64,000 bases of DNA. Origin: Chloroflexi bacterium OLB15 (GTDB lineage: Bacteria > Chloroflexota > Anaerolineae > Aggregatilineales > Phototrophicaceae). A program made the position numbers and the translations under genes. The notes below the pieces were generated by a model that saw only the letters and a list, made by a program, of their open reading frames with translations, made no database searches and was not told the DNA's origin. The stretch lies in assembly GCA_001567085.1 (NCBI GenBank), contig LMZS01000157.1:33826-97825 (forward strand), written 5' to 3'. Shown here piece after piece: positions 7,870 to 17,521 of the stretch; position 1 is the first letter of the stretch, and each line of letters starts with the position of its first letter.

Positions 7870-9351
7870 ATGGCCTACTTGCTCGGTTTGGATATTAGTA
7901 CAACAGGCGCAAAGGCGCTGATCGTTGATCACACAGGTCAAGTGATCGCCTCGCACACAACGCCACAGCCGATCAGTACACCAAAGCCGCTGTGGAGTGA
8001 ACAAAACCCGGCAGACTGGTGGGGGGGAATCGCCGCCTCGATCCGCGCGGCTTTAGCTGAAAGCGGTTTGAGAGGGGATGATATCGCCGCTGTTGGGCTT
8101 ACCGGGCAAATGCACGGGCTGGTGCTGCAAGATGCGGCGGGGAATGTACTTAGGCCAGCCATTTTGTGGAATGACCAGCGCACCGCGTCTCAATGCGAGC
8201 AGATCACCGAAAAAGTTGGCTTTCATCGTTTAATTGAACTTACAGGCAACCGCGCGCTGACCGGCTTCACCGCCCCTAAGATACTATGGGTGCAGGAAAA
8301 TGAGCCGGAAGTTTACGCGAAAACAGCGCACTTTTTGCTGCCCAAAGATTATTTGCGCTTCAAGCTCACTGGCGATTACGCGCTCGATCTTTCAGATGCC
8401 GCCGGAACTCTGCTGTTAGATGTCGCTAATCGCCGCTGGTCAACCGAAGTAATTGACGCATTGGGCATCCCCTATGAATGGCTGCCCGCGCTGTTTGAAG
8501 GCACGGAGATCACCAGCATGGTCACGGCAACGGCGGCAACGGAAACTGGCTTGCGCGTGGGCACCCCAGTGGTTGGTGGCGGCGGCGATCAGGCGGCAGG
8601 CGCGGCGGGGGTTGGCGCGGTGCGCGAAGGTATCATTGGGCTGGCGGTAGGTACCTCTGGCGTAGTATTCGCGCCGCTGGAACGCTATGCCTACGAACCA
8701 GATGGGCTATTACATGCGTTCTGCCACGCGGCACCCGGCCTGTGGCATTTCATGGGGCGTGATGCTGAGCGCGGCAGGCAGTTTGCAGTGGTGGCGAGAT
8801 TCACTTGCGCCGGGCGTTCGTTCGATGAGCTGGTAGGCGAAACTGCCGATATTCCCGCCGGCAGCGAAGGGCTGTTGTTCCTTCCCTACCTGACCGGCGA
8901 ACGCACCCCACACCCTGACCCGCTGGCGCGCGGCGCTTTCGTCGGGCTAACAGTGCGCCATAGCAAAGCCCACATGACCCGCGCCGTACTGGAAGGCGTC
9001 AGCTTCGGACTAAAAGACAGTTTTGAGCTGATGCGCGCGGCAGGAATGCCGGTCAGGCAGATACGCGTGCAGGGCGGCGGGGCAAAAAGCGCGATCTGGC
9101 GGCAAATTCTGGCTGATGTGCTGAACGCACCGCTGGCGCGCACCAGCACTACCGACGGCGCGGCTTTCGGCGCGGCTGTGCTCGCGGCAGTGGGCGCGAA
9201 GGTTTACCCGAATGTTCAAACAGCGTGCGAAGCGATGGTGCAAATCACCGATGAAACGCTGCCTTCCAGCCATGCGCCAGACTATATAAACCCGTATGCC
9301 TTATATCGCACACTCTATCCCGCCTTAAAGGAAACATTTACGCGAATCTAA
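7870..9351 (+). CDS. xylB: Xylulokinase (FGGY family), with a compensated frameshift
   Basis: Phosphorylates D-xylulose to xylulose 5-phosphate, the entry to the pentose phosphate pathway. The 493-residue protein has the N-terminal FGGY start LLGLDISTTGAK, TGQMHG (78-83), the catalytic Asp in GGGGDQAAGAAG (D240), and the ADP-binding region RVQGGGAKS near the C terminus. I start at the ATG at 7870, since the TTG at 7846 lacks family support. Residues about 297-316 do not look like the family. Removing one G from the GGGG at 8754-8757 and adding one T at 8817-8818 restores GVMLSAAGSLQWW and PGVSFDEL. No other pentose gene is nearby. Confidence 0.85.
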   Translation: MAYLLGLDISTTGAKALIVDHTGQVIASHTTPQPISTPKPLWSEQNPADWWGGIAASIRAALAESGLRGDDIAAVGLTGQMHGLVLQDAAGNVLRPAILWNDQRTASQCEQITEKVGFHRLIELTGNRALTGFTAPKILWVQENEPEVYAKTAHFLLPKDYLRFKLTGDYALDLSDAAGTLLLDVANRRWSTEVIDALGIPYEWLPALFEGTEITSMVTATAATETGLRVGTPVVGGGGDQAAGAAGVGAVREGIIGLAVGTSGVVFAPLERYAYEPDGLLHAFCHAAPGLWHFMGRDAERGRQFAVVARFTCAGRSFDELVGETADIPAGSEGLLFLPYLTGERTPHPDPLARGAFVGLTVRHSKAHMTRAVLEGVSFGLKDSFELMRAAGMPVRQIRVQGGGAKSAIWRQILADVLNAPLARTSTTDGAAFGAAVLAAVGAKVYPNVQTACEAMVQITDETLPSSHAPDYINPYALYRTLYPALKETFTRI

Positions 9352-9402
9352 TGCGCTGCCGGTAAGATAGACGGATGTTTCGTTCTGAATAAAGGGGAGT
9401 CA

Positions 9403-11400
<1,998 letters not shown>

Positions 11401-11420
11401 CATCCATCTGTGTATGACGA

Positions 11421-11450
11421 CAGGCGTACCCTAAAAGTACGCCTGTTTTT
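11421..11450 (+). terminator. Intrinsic terminator of ftsH
   Basis: Stem CAGGCGTAC / GTACGCCTG (9 bp, perfect) with loop CCTAAAA is followed by TTTTT, 20 bases after the ftsH stop. Confidence 0.85.
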
Positions 11451-11835
11451 ATCCGCAGCGGTAGAACAGTGGTTGGCAGTATCGTTTTATTATTGCGAAT
11501 TTCGCGAATGTTGGGTAATTTTTTTCGCGTTGGCAGCCTCTGATACCGTAGCGCCAGAAAATATAGAGTCCGAAGCTCATCGCGAGCAAAACACACGAAC
11601 AGCGCGAGCAGCGTGCCGCCAGATACATCACCGGCTTCATAAAGCCTACACTGGCAAAGCAGAGATACAAATAGAAGCACATCTCGACGCTGCACCTGAA
11701 CTGCTTATACAACCTGCGGATGCAGACGGTTAAGCTTTCGCCATCCAGCGAAAGTTTCCCACAGAATATAGGGTCTCGTGCCCGCTATTCATACAACACT
11801 AAACGTACACACGCTATCAAAGGGAGGCCGATTTT
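11451..11835. other. Intergenic region without a convincing gene
   Basis: Between the ftsH terminator and the antiporter gene. An 87-codon frame on the minus strand (11449-11712) has a hydrophobic, Cys-rich centre (FYLYLCFASVGF), but it runs into the terminator, lacks a clear ribosome site and matches nothing I know. Competing frames of similar length exist on both strands, which argues against any one being real. A 7-bp hairpin CTTTCGC / GCGAAAG lies near 11734-11753, and GGGAGG precedes the antiporter ATG. Confidence 0.4.
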
Positions 11836-13836
11836 ATGCACCATGACCTCATCCTATTCGCGACGATCGCGATGGCAATCCTAACGGCCTTCGCAGGTGG
11901 TTTCATCGCCCGAAAACTGGGGCTGCCAACGCTGGTTGGTTATCTGATTGCCGGCATCGTGATCGGCCCGTTCACGCCGGGTTTTGTCGGCGATACAGCC
12001 TCAATCAGCCAACTTGCCGAAATCGGCGTCATTTTTATGATGTTCGGCGTCGGGCTACACTTTTCGCTCAAAGATTTATGGGCTGTGCGTAAAATCGCAA
12101 TTCCCGGCGCAACCCTGCAAACGCTGGGCGCAACCTTGCTGGGCTTTGGGCTTACCCAACTCTGGGGATGGCCCGTCAGCGCGGGGTTGGTCGTCGGTTT
12201 AGCGATCTCCATCGCCAGCACGATTGTGCTGCTGCGGGGACTAACCGATAACGGCATGTTGAACACCGTTCACGGGCGGGTTGCTATCGGGTGGCTGGTT
12301 TTAGAAGACATCGCCACCGTAATCATCCTCGTTCTGATGCCCGCGTTGGTTGGCAGTACAGGCAACCTGCTTGAAAACCTGGTGATGGCGCTGCTTAAAA
12401 CTGCCGTATTCATTGCGATTATGCTGTTTATCGGCGTGCGCTTCCTGCCCTGGTTGATCACCCATATTGCCTTCACTCGTTCAAGAGAATTATTTCTGCT
12501 GGTCGTGATCGCCATTGCGCTGGGCACGTCGTTTATCGCCGCAGAATTGTTTGGCGTTTCGCTGGCGCTGGCGGCATTCCTGGCGGGGGTAGTGCTTGGC
12601 GAGTCCAAAGCGCATCATCAGGTAGCGGCTGAAATCGGCCCGTTCCGCGATGTATTCGCCGTCCTGTTTTTTGTCTCGGTGGGGATGCTGGTCAACCCTG
12701 TATCAGTCATTAACAACCTTGGGCAGGTGCTGGCGCTCACTCTGTTGATCATCGTTGGCAAAAGCCTGTATACGCTGCTCTTAGGGCTGGTGCTGCCGGG
12801 ATCGGGCATGACGATGCTGGTAGTCGCCGCCGGTTTAAGCCAGATCGGTGAATTTTCCTTCATTGTTGGGCAAACCGGCGTGGAACTGGGGATTCTGGCG
12901 CAGGATCAGTACGGCTTGATTCTAGCGGCGGCGGTATTGTCAATCATCGTCAACCCGATGATGTTCAAATTGATAGAACCAACTGGCGAATTTCTGCGCG
13001 CCCACTTTCCCGCTTTCTGGAAGCGGCTGGATCACGGCAGGCCAATGCCTGAACCGCTGCGCAAAGGGATGAGCGATCATGTGGTGATCGTCGGTTATGG
13101 GCGCGTGGGTATGCATGTCGGGCGCGTATTGGAAGAACTGGAGTTGCCTTATTTAGTGATTGAGCGTGACAGCGAGAATGCGTTGGTGCTGCAAAAAGCC
13201 GGAACAAGCACTTTATTAGGCGACGCGGCCAACTCCGAAATTCTGACTCATGCAGGACTGGGGCATGCCCGCGCATTGGTTGTGACCGTACCAGACGAGA
13301 CCACCGCTGAACTCGTTGTCGCGGCAGCACATGAGATCGCCCCGAATTTGCCCATTATCGCCCGCGCGGGTACTGAAGATGGGGTGCTAACGCTGGCTGA
13401 ATATGGAGCGCTGCACATCATTCATCCTGAGCTTGAAGGCGGGCTGGAAATCGTTCGCCATACCCTGCTCACGCTGGGCTATCCTGTCGGGCAAATTCAG
13501 AGCTATGTAGATGCTGTGCGCGCAGACACCTATCGCGCTACTTACCCGGACGAAAAAGGCCATCGCGTGTTTGACCAACTGGTGGCAACAGTACGTGGAT
13601 TGGAGATCGGCTGGTTCCCAGTCTCAGAGAATAGTTCGGTAGTGGGTCAAACGCTGGCTGAAGCTAATCTGCGAGCAAGGATCGGAGCATCTATTATCGC
13701 CACTGTGCGCGATCAGCATGTGCTGCCCAACCCGAAATCAGACACCGTTTTTCTGGTTGGCGATATGGTCGGCTTAATCGGCAGCACGTCAGAGCTGGCA
13801 GAAGCAGAACGCATCCTCAACCCGGCGGCCGTGTAA
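11836..13836 (+). CDS. Kef-type cation/proton antiporter with TrkA-N and TrkA-C domains
   Basis: A 666-residue monovalent cation:proton antiporter 2 (CPA2) protein. The N-terminal 380 residues form about 12 membrane helices beginning with the family pattern FIARKLGLPTLVGYLIAG. A cytoplasmic Rossmann TrkA-N domain follows, starting at HVVIVGYGRVGMHV (about residue 415) with the NAD(H)-binding glycines. A TrkA-C domain comes last (about 570-655). Similar YbaL/KefB proteins exchange K+ or Na+ for protons under nucleotide control. No KefF/KefG partner is next to it, so glutathione gating is not indicated. Confidence 0.9.
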   Translation: MHHDLILFATIAMAILTAFAGGFIARKLGLPTLVGYLIAGIVIGPFTPGFVGDTASISQLAEIGVIFMMFGVGLHFSLKDLWAVRKIAIPGATLQTLGATLLGFGLTQLWGWPVSAGLVVGLAISIASTIVLLRGLTDNGMLNTVHGRVAIGWLVLEDIATVIILVLMPALVGSTGNLLENLVMALLKTAVFIAIMLFIGVRFLPWLITHIAFTRSRELFLLVVIAIALGTSFIAAELFGVSLALAAFLAGVVLGESKAHHQVAAEIGPFRDVFAVLFFVSVGMLVNPVSVINNLGQVLALTLLIIVGKSLYTLLLGLVLPGSGMTMLVVAAGLSQIGEFSFIVGQTGVELGILAQDQYGLILAAAVLSIIVNPMMFKLIEPTGEFLRAHFPAFWKRLDHGRPMPEPLRKGMSDHVVIVGYGRVGMHVGRVLEELELPYLVIERDSENALVLQKAGTSTLLGDAANSEILTHAGLGHARALVVTVPDETTAELVVAAAHEIAPNLPIIARAGTEDGVLTLAEYGALHIIHPELEGGLEIVRHTLLTLGYPVGQIQSYVDAVRADTYRATYPDEKGHRVFDQLVATVRGLEIGWFPVSENSSVVGQTLAEANLRARIGASIIATVRDQHVLPNPKSDTVFLVGDMVGLIGSTSELAEAERILNPAAV

Positions 13837-13857
13837 TGCTGATTCGCTCCAGCACGG

Positions 13858-14397
13858 CTAAATCTTCCGCCGCTGGTCTAGTTCGCGCAGTTCTTCGGCA
13901 ACTGCATGCGCGCGGGCTTTGACAGCGGGTGATGGGCTTTGCAAAGCCACCATCAACCAGCCGCGAAACTCATGCATCAGCGCGGGATGCGCCTGCGCCA
14001 GCGCGTAGCCAGACGAAACACAAAACGCCTGCGTGATCCTGCTGCCTGACGTTCGGAAGTAACGGCGCAAACTTTCAAACGCCTTCTTCGCCTGCGCTTC
14101 GTCTAATTTCAGGCGCGGCAGCATCTGGGCAACATGCCATTCCACTTCCTGCTGCTGGATCAAAACAGCATCGCTCAATAAGCGTTCAGCGTAGGGCTGA
14201 AGCAGCTCCGGGTTGATCGCGCTGGCCTTCTCAATCGCATCCGCAGCACGCATCCGAATCAATTCATCTGGCGAAAAGATGCCTTCAAAGACAGATGCGA
14301 AACGCGCAGGATTATCCACAATATCTTGCGCAACCTGATCCGCTTCCCCCTTTGATCGCAGATCGCCACCCTCAAGGCGCTGCAAATCATTTTGCAT
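13858..14397 (-). CDS. Alpha-helical HEAT-repeat-like protein
   Basis: A 179-residue, almost wholly helical protein that looks like several HEAT repeats (for example SPDELIRMRAADAIEKASAI, then paired helices of about 35 residues). Such folds usually act as protein-binding scaffolds; no catalytic motif is seen. The ATG at 14397 is preferred because GGGA lies upstream; the frame can be read 11 codons further back. Convergent with the antiporter gene and located downstream of the EF-G gene on the same strand. The function is unknown. Confidence 0.65.
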   Translation of the reverse strand: MQNDLQRLEGGDLRSKGEADQVAQDIVDNPARFASVFEGIFSPDELIRMRAADAIEKASAINPELLQPYAERLLSDAVLIQQQEVEWHVAQMLPRLKLDEAQAKKAFESLRRYFRTSGSRITQAFCVSSGYALAQAHPALMHEFRGWLMVALQSPSPAVKARAHAVAEELRELDQRRKI

Positions 14398-14494
14398 GGA
14401 TCGTCGTTCCCAGTTTACGTTATGGCACAAATTGATACAGTGGGGGCGGTGAATGCTGCGATGTGAATAGCGTATTACATATCTAGATTGGGCA

Positions 14495-14526
14495 GCAGGG
14501 TGGCCCAGTATATGCGGCCACCCTGC
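14495..14526 (-). terminator. Hairpin after EF-G gene
   Basis: Perfect 11-bp arms GCAGGGTGGCC / GGCCACCCTGC with a 10-base loop lie 9 bases beyond the EF-G stop on the minus strand. There is little T-run after it, so it may be an incomplete terminator allowing read-through into the HEAT-like gene. Confidence 0.6.
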
Positions 14527-14534
14527 ATTTAACT

Positions 14535-16607
14535 TTACTCGCTGCTGTGCGGCTTGTACGAGTCGATCAGCGGCTTGGCGATATGTCCTGGAACATTATC
14601 GTAATGGCTAAATTTCATGGTGTAGAAGCCGCGCCCGCCAGTCATTGAACGCAGATCGTTCCCATAGCGCATCATTTCTGAAAGCGGCACCTGCGCCGAA
14701 ACCACGCTGCGCGGGCCTTCAGTATCCATGCCCTGCACCTTCGCGCGGCGGGTGTTCAAGTCGCCTAAAATATCGCCCATCATAGATTCCGGCACAGTGA
14801 CCTGCACATCCATGATCGGCTCACGGAGCACCGGGCCAGCCGCCAGGAATGCTTCTTTGAAGGCTTCACGCCCGGCGATCTGGAAGGCAATATCTTTCGA
14901 GTCTACCGGATGTTCCTTGCCGTCATAAACGGTGGCTTTGACATTAACTACCGGGTAACCTGCAATCACGCCCGTGCCCAGCACCGATTGAATGCCCTTA
15001 TCTATGGAAGGCTCGTATGATTTTGAAACCGCGCCGCCGAACACGTCCCACGCAAAAGCGTAATCAGAATCGGCATTCGGCTCTACGTGCATCGAAACTT
15101 CGCCAAACTGCCCTGCGCCGCCGGTTTGTTTCTTGTGGCGATACGTGGCAGATGCCTTTTTGGTCACGGTTTCGCGATAGGGCACTTTGGGCATCCCGGT
15201 CACCAACCCTACGCCCAGCTTACCCGCGCGGCTAATGGCGACGGCGACATGCGTTTCGCCCATGCCTTCAAGGATGGTTTGCTTAATATCCGCGTCCTGC
15301 CGCCAGCGCAGCGTGGGATCGGCTTCTGAAAGGCTGGTGAGCATCGCGCCCATCTTGGCGCTGTCTTGCTGGGTTTTTGGCTCAACCGATACCATATACA
15401 GCGGATCGGGATAGGTTGGACGGGTGATTTGCAGCGGGTTATCTTTGGCGCTGAACGTATCGCCCGTTTTGGTGTGGTTCAGCTTGGCAACCACGCCAAT
15501 ATCGCCAGCATGCAGTTTTTCGATGACAACCTGTTCCTTACCGCGCAAGGTCATCAAGCTGGCGAAGCGCTCATCTTGCTGCCGTACCGAATTATAGTAA
15601 GTGCCGTTGGCCGCAATGGAGCCGCTGAAAATGCGGAAATAGTTGAGCGTGCCAACAAATTTATCGTTACTGGTTTTGAATACATACGCGGCCAGTGGGC
15701 CACTGTCGCTTTGTGGGGCATACAGGAACGTGGTTTCGCCCTGCGCGTTCACCACCTGTACGCGGCGTTCACTGGGCGGCGCAACGTACACATTCATCGC
15801 TTCAAGCAGCGGCACAGTGCCGATATTTTTCGCGCCAGAGGTGACGAAAATCGGCACCGTTTTCAGATAGGCATCGCGGGCTGCTTTGCGCATACCATCG
15901 CGGATTTCTTCGTTAGTCAGTTCGCCTTCAGCGAAATATTTTTCAATCAGTTGATCGTCAGCTTCGGCGGCAGCTTCTACCAACACAGTTCGCGCGGCTT
16001 TAGCGGTCTCTTCCAGCTCGGCAGGCAGGTCGCTGCGATCTTTCCCCGGCCCCAAATAGGCCTTCATCGTTAGTAAATTGATCACCCCGCTAAAACTTTG
16101 TTCCTGCCCAATTGGCAGCATCACTGGGATGAACTTGTATTCGGGAAAATGTGCCTTCAGGCTTTCGACGGTCTTTTCAAAATTCGCGTTTTCACGATCC
16201 ATTTTATTGATCGTGACGATGATCGGCTGCTGGTAGGCTTCGGCATATTCCCATGCCACTTCGGTGCCTACTTCCACGCCCGAAACAGCATCTACCACCA
16301 CGATCACCGAGTCCGCTACGCGGACGGCATTTTTCACTTCGCCAAGAAAGTCAGTATACCCGGGGGTATCCAGAATATTAATTTTGGTGTCTTCAAATTC
16401 AACGGGAACAAGCGAGGTAGACAGGGAAAGGCCGCGCTCTCTTTCTTCGTCATCCCAGTCAGAAACCGTATTTTTATCTTCAATACGCCCCTGCCGGGTG
16501 ATCGCGCCAGTGTTTAATAAGAGCGCCTCAACCAGCGTTGTTTTGCCGGAACCTTGATGGCCGACGAAGGCAACATTGCGCAGGTGCTCGGTCGTATACT
16601 CTCTCAT
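14535..16607 (-). CDS. Elongation factor G paralogue (EF-G2/EF-G-like GTPase)
   Basis: A translocation-type GTPase of 690 residues with all five EF-G domains. G1 is GHQGSGKT rather than the canonical GHIDAGKT of the main EF-G. G2 lies in ERGLSLSTS (canonical ERGITI), G3 is DTPGYTDF and G4 is NKMD. The domain IV block HKKQTGGAGQFGEV is present. These deviations place it with the divergent EF-G-like group, so the housekeeping fusA is probably elsewhere near the str operon. It has its own strong promoter and a leader of about 150 bases. It could act in translocation, recycling or stress; I cannot tell which. Confidence 0.88.
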   Translation of the reverse strand: MREYTTEHLRNVAFVGHQGSGKTTLVEALLLNTGAITRQGRIEDKNTVSDWDDEERERGLSLSTSLVPVEFEDTKINILDTPGYTDFLGEVKNAVRVADSVIVVVDAVSGVEVGTEVAWEYAEAYQQPIIVTINKMDRENANFEKTVESLKAHFPEYKFIPVMLPIGQEQSFSGVINLLTMKAYLGPGKDRSDLPAELEETAKAARTVLVEAAAEADDQLIEKYFAEGELTNEEIRDGMRKAARDAYLKTVPIFVTSGAKNIGTVPLLEAMNVYVAPPSERRVQVVNAQGETTFLYAPQSDSGPLAAYVFKTSNDKFVGTLNYFRIFSGSIAANGTYYNSVRQQDERFASLMTLRGKEQVVIEKLHAGDIGVVAKLNHTKTGDTFSAKDNPLQITRPTYPDPLYMVSVEPKTQQDSAKMGAMLTSLSEADPTLRWRQDADIKQTILEGMGETHVAVAISRAGKLGVGLVTGMPKVPYRETVTKKASATYRHKKQTGGAGQFGEVSMHVEPNADSDYAFAWDVFGGAVSKSYEPSIDKGIQSVLGTGVIAGYPVVNVKATVYDGKEHPVDSKDIAFQIAGREAFKEAFLAAGPVLREPIMDVQVTVPESMMGDILGDLNTRRAKVQGMDTEGPRSVVSAQVPLSEMMRYGNDLRSMTGGRGFYTMKFSHYDNVPGHIAKPLIDSYKPHSSE

Positions 16608-16767
16608 AATTAAGAACCCTTTGTTTTTGCCTCTGCGATACGTTACGCAAAGCAGAAATTCAGCCGGCTAACAGCCCGTTTACCACCTCCATGAAGGCCA
16701 ATGATGTTGTGATGTGTGTTTTGTAAACAGCGTTTTAAGAGGCTAGCTCTGCTTCGTTCTCTCGAAA

Positions 16768-16796
16768 ATTCTAAGACGCGGTTAAACCAATGTCAA
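16768..16796 (-). promoter_or_regulatory. Sigma-70-type promoter for the EF-G gene
   Basis: On the minus strand TTGACA (16791-16796) and TAGAAT (16768-16773) are separated by exactly 17 bases, a near-consensus housekeeping promoter. Transcription would start near 16761, giving a 5' leader of about 150 bases before the ATG at 16607. Confidence 0.75.
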
Positions 16797-16873
16797 AAAC
16801 GTTCTTAAACAGCAAAACAAAGAATAAATAAAGCATTAAGAAATGAATAATTCATGAATAGTACTTAAGTCTA

Positions 16874-16901
16874 TTGACTTTACGTTTCGATACATGATAA
16901 C
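16874..16901 (+). promoter_or_regulatory. Probable promoter for the Flp pilin gene
   Basis: TTGACT (16874-16879) is followed after 16 bases by GATAAC (16896-16901), about 35 bases ahead of the pilin start. The -35 is good, the -10 only fair. Confidence 0.45.
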
Positions 16902-16936
16902 CTCCCCAATAAGCTTTTATTTAGGAGGGAAGTGTC

Positions 16937-17083
16937 ATGATTTATCAACCGCGTGAAGAGGGTCAAGGCCTTGTTGAATATGCCCTTATCCTCGTTTTGG
17001 TTGCCGTCGTCGTGATCGTCATTCTGGCGCTGCTCGGCCCGGCCATCGGTAACATTTTCTCGAACATCGTCAACGCGCTCTAA
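16937..17083 (+). CDS. Flp/Fap type IVb pilin (48 aa)
   Basis: A very short gene encoding a 48-residue prepilin. The hydrophilic leader ends in Gly9, and the sequence QGLVEYALIL after it carries the Flp hallmark Glu at +5 and Tyr at +6 of the mature pilin. It is followed by a single hydrophobic helix of about 20 residues and a short polar tail. A prepilin peptidase would cut after Gly9. The ribosome site AGGAGGG is near perfect, and a terminator follows the stop, so this is a single-gene transcript. No tad/cpa assembly genes are in the window, so the secretion machinery must be encoded elsewhere. Confidence 0.9.
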   Translation: MIYQPREEGQGLVEYALILVLVAVVVIVILALLGPAIGNIFSNIVNAL

Positions 17084-17111
17084 TTTCAATTCGCACTTAA
17101 CGTTCGGCAGG

Positions 17112-17143
17112 CAGGGCGTCTTTTGACGCTCTGTTTGTTTTTA
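17112..17143 (+). terminator. Intrinsic terminator of the pilin gene
   Basis: Stem CAGGGCGTC / GACGCTCTG (9 bp with one G-T pair), loop TTTT, then TTTGTTTTTA; 28 bases after the pilin stop. Confidence 0.8.
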
Positions 17144-17267
17144 CCGCCCCGTTCTGCAAAAACCAGATTTTTTTAAGGTGCGCCGTCTCATTTGTACCAG
17201 AAGATGCAACAAAAAAAGGTATTTAGTGCCAAATAACGTCTTTTTCATGTCAAATGTCATAAAACGG

Positions 17268-17295
17268 TTGACTTTCCTGTTAGCTCCTCTATAAT
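17268..17295 (+). promoter_or_regulatory. Sigma-70-type promoter of the S1 leader/small RNA
   Basis: TTGACT (17268-17273) and a consensus TATAAT (17290-17295) with a 16-base spacer. The predicted start is near 17302, some 220 bases before the S1 start codon. Confidence 0.75.
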
Positions 17296-17301
17296 TCGGC
17301 A

Positions 17302-17450
17302 CGATTTTAAGAAAAGGGGGAGCAGCAGGCGAACTCTTAAAAGAGTGCCTGGCTGCAAAAGTATCGTTGGTTCTTGTTCGATTGTGATAGCCAATAAAAA
17401 CTCGGCATCCCACGTCTTTACGTAGGGAAAGTCGAGTTTTTCGTTTTTTT
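17302..17450 (+). ncRNA. Structured leader (attenuator) or small RNA before S1 gene
   Basis: A predicted transcript of about 149 bases starts after the promoter at 17268-17295. It folds into a long hairpin at 17322-17356 (GCAGCAGGC, ACTCTT and their complements, with small bulges). It ends in an intrinsic terminator at 17396-17450: outer arms AAAAACTCG / CGAGTTTTT, inner arms CCCACGT / ACGTAGGG, then a broken run of T. Either it is a premature-termination leader controlling the S1 gene at 17522, or it is a free small RNA and S1 has another promoter. I do not recognise it as a known riboswitch, T-box, 6S RNA or tmRNA. Confidence 0.55.
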
Positions 17451-17521
17451 GCCCTGTCCTTCAGAACACCAACACCATTTTCCACCAATATCGCCCATCT
17501 GAGTTGTTTAGGGAGTCATGT

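Noticed and set aside
15366..16073. A 235-codon open frame antisense to the EF-G gene
   Set aside because: Lies wholly opposite a conserved gene, has no ribosome site or family features, and is explained by codon bias of the true gene.
17302..17400. Possible tRNA-like segment with GTTCGATTG near 17376
   Set aside because: No acceptor stem or cloverleaf can be formed around it.
17141..17488. A 115-codon minus-strand frame in the S1 leader region
   Set aside because: It covers a promoter, hairpin and terminator on the other strand and its product is basic and featureless.
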